Source of the DNA: Microscillaceae bacterium
Lineage (GTDB): Bacteria > Bacteroidota > Bacteroidia > Cytophagales > Microscillaceae
Length of the DNA stretch: 19,711 nt
NCBI GenBank assembly: GCA_003483885.1
Contig: DMXI01000119.1
Location: 1 to 19,711 of the forward strand
Direction: 5' to 3'
This document shows, piece by piece, positions 8,871 to 16,266 of the stretch. Within the stretch, counting starts at the first letter, position 1. Each line of letters starts with the position of its first letter. Position numbers and translations under genes: made by a program. Below the pieces are notes generated by a model, which saw only the letters and a program-made list of their open reading frames with translations, was not told the DNA's origin and ran no database searches.

Positions 8871-9971
8871 CTATTTGAGGTGGTTATTTAAGAATACTCC
8901 CAATTCATTAAAAACCTGTTTGTTTTCTGGTGATCCATAGATTAATAAATATTGCCCATGTGAGATTCCTTCATAAACATTCAGGTCTGCTATTACGCCT
9001 GCTGATTTAAGTTTTCGGTGTGTTCGTATGGTATTACTCAAAAACAAATCACGCGTTCCACTTACCAAGTATGTGGGCGGATATTCGGTAAAGTCACCAT
9101 AGATTGGTGAAATGAGAGGGTCTTTTTTATCATGCTCTCCTGCATACAAGTTGGCAGATTCTTTTAATATTCCTGCGTAACTCACGAGCAACTGGTCAAT
9201 TCCTTCATTGAGAAAGTAACTATCTCCTATTTTGTTGATGTCTGCCCAAGGGGTTCCTAAAAAAACTGCCCCTAGTAACTTCTGTTTTGCAGCTTTAAAA
9301 TTATGAAGGGAAGCCATAACCAACCCACCACCCGCTGATGTTCCTCCGATAGCAATAGATTTTGGAGGGTATTCTTTCAGGAGTTCTTTATAAACAGCCA
9401 AGACATCGTTTATTGCTGCGGGGAAGGGGTGTTTTGGGGGCATGCGATAGTCAATTGAAACTACTGGAATACTCACATATTGGGCTATCATTAAAGCTTC
9501 TGTAATGCCCGCATACCCACCGTTAAGTACATAGGCACCTCCATGTAAATGAATAAAAATGTTGTTTTTGTGCGTAGGACTCACACGGTCAGGGATAATA
9601 TAGCGAACCGTTACATTAGCTATGGAGCGTTTTTTTACTTTGATGTTTAATTTTGTAGCTAATTGTCTGGCCATTTTAGCTCCGTCTTTTTCTGCTTTTA
9701 CGATGTATTTCATCCAGGCCTGCTCGTTTGGAAAAGACAGCTTGCTTGCCGTTTCTACATTGGGTTGTCCCTTTTTTATAATGAACTCTTGTATTACAGT
9801 ACTGGCCTGATCTGGTGGTGGAATTTTTCTTTTTACCTCCCAAACGGCTCCTGACAAGTCTAAGGAGGGAGATTCACTTTTGGTTATTAACTCTTCTTTT
9901 GGATTTGTACAGGCTACTCCAAAAAAGAAAACAATCCCTATTGCAATTGGTGAAAAACACTTTAAATTCAT
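8871..9971 (-). CDS. Alpha/beta-hydrolase fold-3 (HSL-type) esterase, predicted lipoprotein
   Basis: 366 aa. The N-terminus has a short hydrophobic segment and a lipobox-like FFGVAC with Cys21 as the likely lipidated residue, so the mature enzyme is probably membrane-anchored and envelope-exposed. Residues 135-366 show the hormone-sensitive lipase/fold-3 hydrolase features: oxyanion motif HGGAY (143-147; Ala replaces the third Gly of the usual HGGG), nucleophile elbow GTSAGG with Ser212, acid Asp308 in SGTRDLF, and His338 in EGISHGQY. These make a full Ser-Asp-His triad, consistent with hydrolysis of carboxylic esters or lactones. Residues 45-120 precede the hydrolase core and are helical and charged. 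It is the last gene of a five-gene minus-strand run, 43 bp from the upstream gene. The substrate cannot be read from sequence. Confidence 0.9.
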   Translation of the reverse strand: MNLKCFSPIAIGIVFFFGVACTNPKEELITKSESPSLDLSGAVWEVKRKIPPPDQASTVIQEFIIKKGQPNVETASKLSFPNEQAWMKYIVKAEKDGAKMARQLATKLNIKVKKRSIANVTVRYIIPDRVSPTHKNNIFIHLHGGAYVLNGGYAGITEALMIAQYVSIPVVSIDYRMPPKHPFPAAINDVLAVYKELLKEYPPKSIAIGGTSAGGGLVMASLHNFKAAKQKLLGAVFLGTPWADINKIGDSYFLNEGIDQLLVSYAGILKESANLYAGEHDKKDPLISPIYGDFTEYPPTYLVSGTRDLFLSNTIRTHRKLKSAGVIADLNVYEGISHGQYLLIYGSPENKQVFNELGVFLNNHLK

Positions 9972-10014
9972 ATAAAACGTGGTTTGGGTGACAGTTTAAA
10001 AGGTAGGAAATCAA

Positions 10015-10482
10015 TTACTTATTTGACTGGGACATCGTTCGTGATACTGCCAATATGGAAGTGATCAATGCTCCAATTGCAAAAAATATTCTTTGCCAAT
10101 GAAAATTCAACCACGTGGTTAATTCAGCGCTTACCTTATGTATGTCAATAGACTGTGCAGCAAACGAACTATTGGTTGGGCGAAAATAAATGAGATAATA
10201 TAAAATGTTGGCTGTGATCAAAAGCATGGTTACCCCCCATAAGATTTTATTTTCTTTGTTTAAAAAAAATGAGACGGTTGCCAATATCAAAACTCCGGGC
10301 CCAAAAGGAAACATGAAGCGATCTATTTTGCTTGAGTGAGCGGTGAACCAATCTAAAAAAACTTGTGGTTCAGACGATCTCCAGAATGACACAAGAACCA
10401 GCGCAATAAGGATCATTGCTCCAATAAAAGCGCTATTCAGAGTGATGGTTAGTATTTGGCTTATTCTACTTGCTTGCTTCAT
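10015..10482 (-). CDS. DUF1772-like four-helix membrane protein (anthrone oxygenase-like family)
   Basis: 155 aa from the ATG at 10482-10480. The open frame extends four codons further to a TTG at 10494, but the ATG is the better start. Numbering from that TTG, four hydrophobic segments lie near residues 17-37, 63-78, 84-104 and 134-152. Between segments 3 and 4 is a hydrophilic loop ending in TTWLNFHWQR, with Trp128, His132 and Arg135. This resembles the conserved W-x(n)-H-x-x-R pattern of DUF1772 proteins, a family that includes fungal and bacterial anthrone oxygenases. If the match is right, the protein could oxidise an aromatic or quinone-like compound in the membrane. It lies between the ABM-like lipoprotein and the hydrolase, all on the minus strand. 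The family call is from motif memory; oxygenase activity is inference. Confidence 0.65.
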   Translation of the reverse strand: MKQASRISQILTITLNSAFIGAMILIALVLVSFWRSSEPQVFLDWFTAHSSKIDRFMFPFGPGVLILATVSFFLNKENKILWGVTMLLITANILYYLIYFRPTNSSFAAQSIDIHKVSAELTTWLNFHWQRIFFAIGALITSILAVSRTMSQSNK

Positions 10483-10540
10483 TTTATAAATCAATTGGTA
10501 TAATAAATTGCGTGAATGGTTTTCTTAAAGTTGATAGCTC

Positions 10541-10978
10541 TTACTTCTTTTTATAGTTATTTAAACTTCCAAAGTTAAATAGGTGCACAAACTGTTTTTT
10601 GGGTAACTTTGCCTCCAGTTCTATAATTTTTTTATCAGCAAAAGCATTGCGGAGGGTTGCCAGATCCTTCCATTTGCTATGGGCCAGTACTAACTTAGAT
10701 TTGCCAATTCCCTTACTTAGATTGCTATCAATAAAACCAGGTTTTTTACTCATTTCGGTTACTAATGCGTTCCACTTTACTTTTAAGTCTTCAATTTTTT
10801 TTGGGTTGACAATTACATAACCCTGAATAGATAATACAGCCTCTTGGCTGGGGGCATTAAATTGCTTAAAAGCGTAATTATGCTGGGGGCTGCATCCGGC
10901 AAAAGTCAAACTCAGGACGCATAACAACACAAAGGGTTGCAACTGAAAGAGGCGGTTTTTCTTCATTGTCAAATTCAT
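10541..10978 (-). CDS. Lipoprotein with antibiotic-biosynthesis-monooxygenase (ABM)-like domain
   Basis: 145 aa from the ATG at 10978; a second ATG at 10966 (MKKNRLFQ) gives 141 aa and looks more like a normal signal-peptide start. A hydrophobic core followed by LTFAGC places lipidation on Cys29 (long-form numbering). The mature region, about 45-140, has the alternation of a dimeric alpha/beta-barrel: a strand (EAVLSIQGYVIV), a helix with KWNALVTEMSKKPGFI, then a strand and helix with LVLAHSKWKDLATLRNAF, and a closing strand (FVHLFNFG). ABM proteins include quinol and anthrone monooxygenases and heme-degrading enzymes; many have no visible catalytic residues, so activity is uncertain. The gene starts 10-22 bp after the cytochrome b561 stop, indicating cotranscription. 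Envelope attachment of an ABM domain is less common than a cytosolic form. Confidence 0.7.
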   Translation of the reverse strand: MNLTMKKNRLFQLQPFVLLCVLSLTFAGCSPQHNYAFKQFNAPSQEAVLSIQGYVIVNPKKIEDLKVKWNALVTEMSKKPGFIDSNLSKGIGKSKLVLAHSKWKDLATLRNAFADKKIIELEAKLPKKQFVHLFNFGSLNNYKKK

Positions 10979-10988
10979 TTAGGATAGT

Positions 10989-11519
10989 TTAAGAGATTCG
11001 TTTCAAAGTGTTTTCTTTTTTTACCAAGTAATGCTTGATTACTCCTGCCACATGCATGACTAACAGTATCATTAAAATCATTGCCATTATCCCATGGCCT
11101 TTTAATGGTAGTATCTCAGCATTGTTTTGTATGAGGGTAGGGTTTCCACTTATTAAGGCGTTTCCATAGCTACCCAAGAGCATGGTGGCTATTCCTGAAA
11201 CTGATAAACCAAAAAGGAGAAAATAGAAGATATTATGAATTCCTGTTGCCAACTGATCGTTGAGCTTTGAACCCGTGTTTAGATGGGCTGGTCGTGGAGT
11301 TTTAAAGAACATCCAGCTTCGGATAAGTGTTAGAATGAAGACGATCATTCCAAGGATTGCATGGGCCTTAATCATTCCCATTTTTTGTGATGGTTCTAAG
11401 CCAGCCATGTATTTCCCAAGTGGAAATAAAGTGATAATCAACAAAGCGGTGATCCAGTGGATAACGACCACCCCTTTGCTGTATTTTTGAGGTAAATCAT
11501 TCCTAATCGTTTGTTCCAT
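10989..11519 (-). CDS. Cytochrome b561, bacterial diheme type
   Basis: 176 aa with four transmembrane helices. His21 (VVIHWITALL), His53 (KAHAILG), His142 (KGHGIMA) and His156 (MHVAGVIKHY) have almost the same spacing as the four heme ligands of E. coli CybB (His13, 47, 137, 151), so two b hemes are expected in the inner membrane. CybB-type proteins oxidise quinol and pass electrons, including to superoxide; the role here is inferred from the family. Length is normal for the family. It is the second gene of the AraC-led minus-strand run, 48 bp after the regulator and 10 bp before the ABM lipoprotein gene, which suggests it moves electrons between the quinone pool and the redox proteins encoded beside it. 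Confidence 0.88.
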   Translation of the reverse strand: MEQTIRNDLPQKYSKGVVVIHWITALLIITLFPLGKYMAGLEPSQKMGMIKAHAILGMIVFILTLIRSWMFFKTPRPAHLNTGSKLNDQLATGIHNIFYFLLFGLSVSGIATMLLGSYGNALISGNPTLIQNNAEILPLKGHGIMAMILMILLVMHVAGVIKHYLVKKENTLKRIS

Positions 11520-11567
11520 TTTTCATTGTCTTATGTGAAAAACACAAAACTAGGAGCTGATTTATAC

Positions 11568-12371
11568 TTAAAATTGTAATAAACGGAAACTGCCCGATTC
11601 TTTTTGTATCTCTTTTGGGGATTTGCCAGTAAATTTCTTTAAGGATTTTATAAAATGAGATTGGTCAAAATAATTACTATCGTAAGAAATATTGGTGAGA
11701 GAGTGTTCTGAAAAGTTGAGTTGATAAACCGCTTTTTTTAGCTTTACTAGCTCTATATATGTTTTAGGAGAACATCCGACATAATGATAGAAATGATTTC
11801 TGATTGTTCTTGAAGATACCTCTAAGCGATGTGCAATTTCATCTACCTTAACATCTCCTGATTGTTGTTCAATAAGCTGAACTATCTTGGTGATGAGTGT
11901 CAAATCTTTTTGAAGTAAATTTTTCAAAATAAACGCCTCCATTGCCCGAAACTTCTCTTCAACATGAGTACAGCTTTCCATTTTTTGGGTGAATGAAGCG
12001 ATATTATCTCCTAATAAATCCTTTGCCTGAATGATATGAGGTAGACGAATGGCAGATTGATTTGTTAAATACCCTAATATGTATGGTTGAAGATGAACCC
12101 CAACTATTTTAACTCTTTTACTTGTGGGTTGAACTGTGACTCCGTTATGAGATACCTTGGTAAGAATCAAATTGACTGACTCATTGGTATGTTGGTTTGT
12201 AACTAAAAAAGGATGATTGAAGAAATAACCAAATGTAGCTCTTGGATAAGGGATGATATCTTCTTGTTTGGAGAGTAATCTTTCTATTGGTGAATCTATG
12301 TAAAAGAAAAAGTCCGTAATACGGGAAAGGACTTCATGGTTTGTTCTATAAATTAAAAAATCATTCTTCAT
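11568..12371 (-). CDS. AraC-family transcriptional regulator
   Basis: 267 aa. The C-terminal third carries two helix-turn-helix units: about 176-196 (VDEIAHRLEVSSRTIRNHFY) and 224-246 (SLTNISYDSNYFDQSHFIKS). They are followed by the AraC signature end, LKKFTGKSPKEI, which contacts DNA as a pair of HTH motifs. Residues 1-160 form a sensor domain of mixed strands, of the type seen in AraC proteins with a DUF6597-like N-terminus; its ligand is unknown. The gene is transcribed first in a run of five minus-strand genes and faces a divergent dehydrogenase gene across 700 bp, the usual position for a regulator controlling both sides. No signal peptide or membrane segment is visible. Regulation of the neighbours is inference from position. 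Confidence 0.9.
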   Translation of the reverse strand: MKNDFLIYRTNHEVLSRITDFFFYIDSPIERLLSKQEDIIPYPRATFGYFFNHPFLVTNQHTNESVNLILTKVSHNGVTVQPTSKRVKIVGVHLQPYILGYLTNQSAIRLPHIIQAKDLLGDNIASFTQKMESCTHVEEKFRAMEAFILKNLLQKDLTLITKIVQLIEQQSGDVKVDEIAHRLEVSSRTIRNHFYHYVGCSPKTYIELVKLKKAVYQLNFSEHSLTNISYDSNYFDQSHFIKSLKKFTGKSPKEIQKESGSFRLLQF

Positions 12372-13071
12372 TTATTCCTGTTTTACTCTGATAAATACGT
12401 TGTTGCTATTTTACTATAGTGGATATTGGGGAGGCGTAGCTATAGAATAGTAAGGGATCCGTTTGAGATATTTTCTTATTTTTAAAGTACCGAAAACTAC
12501 CTGATTATTCAAAAACCGCTCTCAGAATTCAAATAAACATCATTCAAGGTAATCTAAGTACTTAATTTTCGCCAATGTTTTTAATCAATTCACCAAAAGA
12601 CTGGATCAAAGGCTTTAACTCTAGAAAGATTGGTTTGCCTATGATTTGTCTGCTTTCACCACTTTTCTCTTAACTCTCTGGATAAACAAAGTAGTATCGT
12701 CGATAAATTAGACTTGCAATATTTTCCAGTTTTAATTCCCTCCACCTTTTTCCTCATTTGCCGAAGGGTAATGTGCCTCATTGGCTTGCCCAAAAATACA
12801 GTATTTGAGGCGCATCAAGGATGTTTTTTAAGTCACTTAGACGCTAAATAAATCTTAGAATGGATCAATTACTCGAGTGGTGAATCAAAAAATATTTCAC
12901 CTATAACACTTCATCGAACCTCCTCACAAAATACTGTTTATCAACAAGTTAAACCAGTTCAACTAAAAACCCTATTGCCTTCCTTAAAATAAATCTGCAA
13001 AAAAATCATCTGCTTTTGTCACACCTGCTCAATACCCAGCTATCAATAGTAAAAAGATTAAAAGACAACAT
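12372..13071. other. Divergent intergenic region between the AraC gene and the dehydrogenase gene
   Basis: 700 bp with no intact gene. It should contain the promoters for both divergent units and any AraC operators. The only near-match to a Bacteroidota -7 box ahead of the dehydrogenase gene is TGCTTTTG at 13011-13018, with no matching -33 element. The palindrome CTATAG occurs at 12414-12419 and 12440-12445, upstream of the AraC gene. The middle part may be a decayed coding remnant, described separately. Confidence 0.5.
12560..12900 (-). pseudogene. Possible decayed coding remnant
   Basis: Read on the minus strand, successive stretches look protein-like but in different frames and with internal stops: LSDLKNILDAPQILYFWASQ then a stop, then YCIFGQANEAHYPSANEE in the next frame, then FIDDTTLFIQRVKRKVVK, and finally GKPIFLELKPLIQSFGEL ending in a stop. 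This pattern would fit an old frameshifted gene, perhaps part of a transposase, but AT-rich non-coding DNA can also produce it. I recognise no family and see no flanking terminal repeats. Confidence 0.25.
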
Positions 13072-13818
13072 ATGCGATTAAAAAACAAAGTGGCCTTTAT
13101 TACTGGTGGAAACAGTGGTATGGGCCTGGAAACTGCCAAACTCTTCGAACAGGAAGGAGCAAAAGTTGCCATTGTCGGAAGACGTCAAGAAGCGATTGAA
13201 ACCTTTAATGCTCAGGCATCTACAAACACTTATGGTTGGGTAGCAGATGTAGCCAGTCAGGATCAAACCCAGCAAGCCTTGAGTCAAGCTAATGAAAAGT
13301 TTGGAAAAATTGACATACTTTTCATCAATGCGGGTATTGCCAAGCCACGTCCATTTGAAATGGCAGACCGTGCCTACTATGATGCCATGTGGGATGTAAA
13401 TTTTGCGGGGGCTTACTTTACTATTCAGGCAGCCCTACCATATCTCAAAAACGACGCAAGTATTATTCTTAATACCAGTGTATCTAATACAAAGGGAATG
13501 CCTGGCCTTAGTGTTTATGCCGCCACCAAAGCGGCGATGCGTTCTCTGGTAAGAACGCTTACGATAGAATTGGCCCCAAGAAAAATCAGGGTAAATGCGA
13601 TGTCACCAGGGCCTATCGAAACACCCGTTTGGGGAAAAATGGATCTTACCGAGGAACAAGCAAGCGGATTCAAAGAACAAGTAAAAACCATGGTACCACT
13701 CGGCCGAATGGGTACCAGCCAAGAGATTGCAAAAGCTGTATTATTTCTTGCTTCAGATGACTCTTCATATGTCAACGGTGTTGAGCTTCCGGTAGATGGA
13801 GGAATGGCACAAGTTTAA
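13072..13818 (+). CDS. Short-chain dehydrogenase/reductase (classical SDR)
   Basis: 248 aa, normal for a classical SDR. Rossmann motif TGGNSGMG (11-18), NAG (86-88), Asn110 in WDVNF, Ser136, and Tyr149 with Lys153 in YAATK form the complete catalytic tetrad. The 13-residue Ser-Tyr spacing is standard. Arg37 and Arg38 follow the second beta strand, which favours NADP(H) over NAD(H). The C-terminus (GMAQV after VNGVELPVDG) is canonical. It probably reduces or oxidises an alcohol/ketone in the cytoplasm; the substrate is unknown. It is divergent from the AraC gene and 41 bp ahead of a secreted ABM-like protein gene, so the pair is probably one transcript under AraC control (inference). Confidence 0.93.
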   Translation: MRLKNKVAFITGGNSGMGLETAKLFEQEGAKVAIVGRRQEAIETFNAQASTNTYGWVADVASQDQTQQALSQANEKFGKIDILFINAGIAKPRPFEMADRAYYDAMWDVNFAGAYFTIQAALPYLKNDASIILNTSVSNTKGMPGLSVYAATKAAMRSLVRTLTIELAPRKIRVNAMSPGPIETPVWGKMDLTEEQASGFKEQVKTMVPLGRMGTSQEIAKAVLFLASDDSSYVNGVELPVDGGMAQV

Positions 13819-13859
13819 TCACAATTCACTCTAAACAAAAAACTAAATCAATATTCAAA

Positions 13860-14579
13860 ATGAAAAAAGTAATCATCATTTGCTCGGTATTTTTGTCCAC
13901 AGTTGTTTTCGCTCAAAAGAAACAACGCATCACGTTCACCAAAGGGAAACTTATTGAAGTGGCCTTGTTATCAGTAAAAAAAGGGAAAGAAAGTCAGTTT
14001 TATCAAAAATACTTTTCCCAGGTAATGCCAGTGGCCATTCCCCATGGTGCCAAGCCAATTGCTAGTTTTGCAACTACTCGCCAAGTGATTGGGAACAACC
14101 CAGCCCAAGTTGTGGTGTTTTTTGAATGGGCCAGCCTTGAAGAAAAAAGAAAGTTTGAAAAAAAACCAGCGTTTTTAAAACTCAGAAACATTAGAGACAA
14201 TGCGCTCAACTATCTGGTACAGGGGTATTTTCAGGTAGAGCAAACCAAAACTGTAGAAATTCAGGACAACAAGGTATATGATTTTGCCGCATTATGGGTT
14301 GACAATGCCAATGCCTCTAAACTTTCCCAATATTTTAAAGCGGTCATGCCTGAAGCATCCAAGCCCAATATTGGCTACAAACCAATTACCACCTTGGTTT
14401 CAGCTGGGGCCAAGGATCAAAACTGGCATCCAAGTCTGATCGCTTTTGCAGAATGGCAAGGAGGCTCCAATGCATTGGATCGTTTGGAAAAAACCAAGGC
14501 TTTTAAAGAAAATGTGCATTTAAGAGAAGCCGCCACTCCTTACAAGGAAGTTTTTCACCTCAAACCATTGATTCAATAA
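13860..14579 (+). CDS. Secreted protein with two tandem ABM/DUF1330-like domains
   Basis: 239 aa with a signal peptide (MKKVIIICSVFLSTVVFA, likely cut before Gln19). Two copies of a dimeric alpha/beta-barrel unit follow, at about 30-128 and 139-236. Their second halves align by eye: FFEWASLEEKRKFEKKPAF (87-105) against FAEWQGGSNALDRLEKTKAF (196-215), each then leading through a charged helix to a strand (GYFQV; VFHLK). A tandem duplication would give a barrel within one chain. Members of this fold include monooxygenases, DUF1330 and NIPSNAP-like proteins; no catalytic residue is evident. The gene is 41 bp after the dehydrogenase gene and is followed by a stem-loop. It is the second envelope protein of this fold in the cluster, the other being the lipoprotein at 10541-10978. 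Confidence 0.72.
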   Translation: MKKVIIICSVFLSTVVFAQKKQRITFTKGKLIEVALLSVKKGKESQFYQKYFSQVMPVAIPHGAKPIASFATTRQVIGNNPAQVVVFFEWASLEEKRKFEKKPAFLKLRNIRDNALNYLVQGYFQVEQTKTVEIQDNKVYDFAALWVDNANASKLSQYFKAVMPEASKPNIGYKPITTLVSAGAKDQNWHPSLIAFAEWQGGSNALDRLEKTKAFKENVHLREAATPYKEVFHLKPLIQ

Positions 14580-14597
14580 TAAAGCGGTAGCTAAAAT

Positions 14598-14635
14598 AAC
14601 CAGTGGGGAAAGATCAACAATTGATCCCACTGGTT
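14598..14635 (+). terminator. Strong composite hairpin after the SDR/ABM pair
   Basis: AACCAGTGG (14598-14606) pairs perfectly with CCACTGGTT (14627-14635), and inside it GATCAA (14612-14617) pairs with TTGATC (14621-14626), leaving a 5-nt bulge. That makes 15 base pairs. No U-tract follows on the plus strand (AAAATTAG), so it may be an RNA-stabilising stem-loop or an inefficient terminator rather than a classical intrinsic one. Confidence 0.5.
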
Positions 14636-14687
14636 AAAATTAGTTATCAGCGCTCTTGGTAGTTTTCTAAAACAAAAATCAAAAAAC

Positions 14688-14963
14688 ATGAATAGATTTA
14701 TTAAAGGCTTTACGTATACTTTTCATAGAAATCTTGGTAAAGAAGACCGCGTTATCCGAGCGTTTATCGCTACGTTGATGTTGGCTTTCTGGTATTTCGG
14801 ACTCATCACTGGACTTATTGGGTCAATCTTAGGGGTTTTAGCCCTTATGCTTCTTGGAACAGTGGCCTCGGCTCGTTGTGGGGTTACCTACTGGTTTGAT
14901 AAAAACACCATGCATGAGCAAGAGAAACAATCGCTCAAAACCAAAGGAATCAATTATGAATAG
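14688..14963 (+). CDS. DUF2892-family small inner-membrane protein
   Basis: 91 aa. The pattern N-x-G-x-x-DRVIR (residues 15-24), then hydrophobic segments near 26-42 and 43-60, then a Cys (Cys64) and a polar tail, is that of DUF2892/YgaP-type membrane proteins. In this family the small hydrophobic domain sits alone or fused to a rhodanese domain; here it stands alone. The tail (DKNTMHEQEKQSLKTK) is charged and probably cytoplasmic. The stop lies 11 bp before the sigma-factor ATG, so the two are very likely cotranscribed. No biochemical role is established for the stand-alone form. It could act with the sigma factor as a membrane sensor, but it has no recognisable anti-sigma domain. Confidence 0.75.
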   Translation: MNRFIKGFTYTFHRNLGKEDRVIRAFIATLMLAFWYFGLITGLIGSILGVLALMLLGTVASARCGVTYWFDKNTMHEQEKQSLKTKGINYE

Positions 14964-14974
14964 GTATTGAAACT

Positions 14975-15856
14975 ATGACAAAACAAGAACAGTCTAATCA
15001 GGAAGATTTAAGCCTGATACAACAAATTCGCGAAGGAAACCGAGAGGCTTTATCAAAACTGATAGACAAGCATTATGCTTACATCTACAACATTTCACTT
15101 AAATTCTTTAATAGTGTCACCGATGCAGAAGACGCAGCTCAAGAGGTCACAATTAAAATCGTTACCAGTATTTCTTCTTTCAAAAGTGATAAAGCACAGT
15201 TTAGAACCTGGGTGTACAAAATAGCCCTGAATCATTTTCTAAAGGCTAAAAAAAGCGGCCCAGAGAAGGTGGTGGTCAATGGCTTTGACACCTTTTTTGG
15301 AATCATTGATGGCGTAGCGGATCAAACGATGACTCAAGAAGAAGAGGATGACAACAAGTTATTGATAGAAGAAGTAAGAATCACTTGTATGGCTGGCATG
15401 CTTATGTGTCTCAATCGGGAGCAACGCATGGTGTATATTTTGGGAGAGTTGTTCGAGGTAGATCATCAAACCGGGGCCGATATTTTTGGTATTACACCCA
15501 GTAACTTCAGGCAGCGGCTCTCCCGAGTAAGAAAAGATTTGTACAATTGGATGAATAAAAAATGTGGCCTGGTAAATACCAACAATCCTTGTAAATGCCC
15601 TAAAAAAACAAAAGGGTTTATAGAGAGAGGGTTTGTCAACCCTGATCGCTTAAAATGGAATAGTGACTTTCGTAAGAGAATCAGTGACCTTTCTGAATCG
15701 CAGGCCTATCACATGCAAACAGAATACGAAAACATGTATAAACAGCTTTATATGTCACATCCTTTTAAAACAACCAAAGATAAAAGTAAAGCCATTCTCT
15801 CAACCATTTGGCGAAATAAAGACTTTACTGACACATTTGACCTGGATGAATCATAA
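14975..15856 (+). CDS. ECF-type RNA polymerase sigma factor with Cys-containing C-terminal extension
   Basis: 293 aa, well above the roughly 180-200 aa usual for ECF sigma factors. Region 2 is at about 12-92 (DAEDAAQEVTIKIV; FRTWVYKIALNHFL) and region 4 at 142-192, with the HTH in QTGADIFGITPSNFRQRLSR. Between them, 95-130 is an acidic linker. After region 4 comes a 100-residue extension that starts with Cys197 and a Cys206-x-Cys208 pair (NPCKCPKK) and continues as a basic, helical tail. The three cysteines could bind a metal or sense redox state, and the extension could replace a separate anti-sigma factor, which is absent nearby; both ideas are inference. It is downstream of the DUF2892 gene with an 11-bp gap and ends before a hairpin. 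Confidence 0.88.
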   Translation: MTKQEQSNQEDLSLIQQIREGNREALSKLIDKHYAYIYNISLKFFNSVTDAEDAAQEVTIKIVTSISSFKSDKAQFRTWVYKIALNHFLKAKKSGPEKVVVNGFDTFFGIIDGVADQTMTQEEEDDNKLLIEEVRITCMAGMLMCLNREQRMVYILGELFEVDHQTGADIFGITPSNFRQRLSRVRKDLYNWMNKKCGLVNTNNPCKCPKKTKGFIERGFVNPDRLKWNSDFRKRISDLSESQAYHMQTEYENMYKQLYMSHPFKTTKDKSKAILSTIWRNKDFTDTFDLDES

Positions 15857-15899
15857 AGCTTGTGAAGATTGTGATTAAATAACCTTGAGTAAATCATGG

Positions 15900-15940
15900 A
15901 TGAAGCAGCATTTTTCTGGTATAGCTGCTTCATTCATTTT
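15900..15940 (+). terminator. Intrinsic-terminator-like hairpin after the sigma-factor gene
   Basis: ATGAAGCAGC (15900-15909) pairs perfectly with GCTGCTTCAT (15924-15933) over 10 bp with a 14-nt loop, followed by TCATTTTA. The stem is strong, the T-run short. It sits 44 bp past the sigma-factor stop. Confidence 0.65.
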
Positions 15941-16000
15941 AGGCTTGTCACTCGTACCCAAATAGACAACTTACCAAAGAAAAGACTTCCTGTAAATATC

Positions 16001-16022
16001 AACCAGGTGTAATGCCCTGGTT
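16001..16022. other. Short 7-bp hairpin in the intergenic region
   Basis: AACCAGG (16001-16007) and CCTGGTT (16016-16022) are perfectly complementary across an 8-nt loop. No T-tract follows. It may be a secondary terminator or chance. Confidence 0.3.
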
Positions 16023-16207
16023 CTTTCAACTACTCACCAGACAAATAGTAATCTAACAAAACTGCAAATCTACTGAGATTTTTAATGTAAATAACCGCCA
16101 CAATTAAGGCAAGCAACTAGTAATTCCCCTCTTTTGTATACGCTTTGTCTATTTGGATGTAGACCCTTTGTCTATACTTGTTTTTTTAATGATTGCCCAC
16201 TATCTAC

Positions 16208-16215
16208 TAATTTTG
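16208..16215 (+). promoter_or_regulatory. Possible Bacteroidota -7 promoter box for the 96-aa gene
   Basis: TAATTTTG matches the Bacteroidota TAnnTTTG consensus, 51 bp before the ATG. No TTTG sits at the expected 17-23 bp spacing; the nearest candidates are 12 bp (ATTG) and 27 bp (CTTG) away. Confidence 0.3.
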
Positions 16216-16266
16216 CTTTTCATAAACATTTAAAACAAGTTATCTATTTAATACCCTTTAAAAAAA

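Larger units (their letters stand above)
15934..16266. other. Intergenic region before the 96-aa gene
   Basis: About 330 bp, AT-rich, with no supported ORF. It contains the short hairpin at 16001-16022, a direct repeat of CTTTGTCTAT at 16143-16152 and 16166-16175 (start-to-start 23 bp), and a possible -7 box at 16208-16215. Confidence 0.55.

Noticed and set aside
10483..10494. TTG start four codons before the DUF1772-like protein's ATG
   Set aside because: The ATG at 10482 is the more likely start, and the extra residues (MIYK) add nothing to the first helix.
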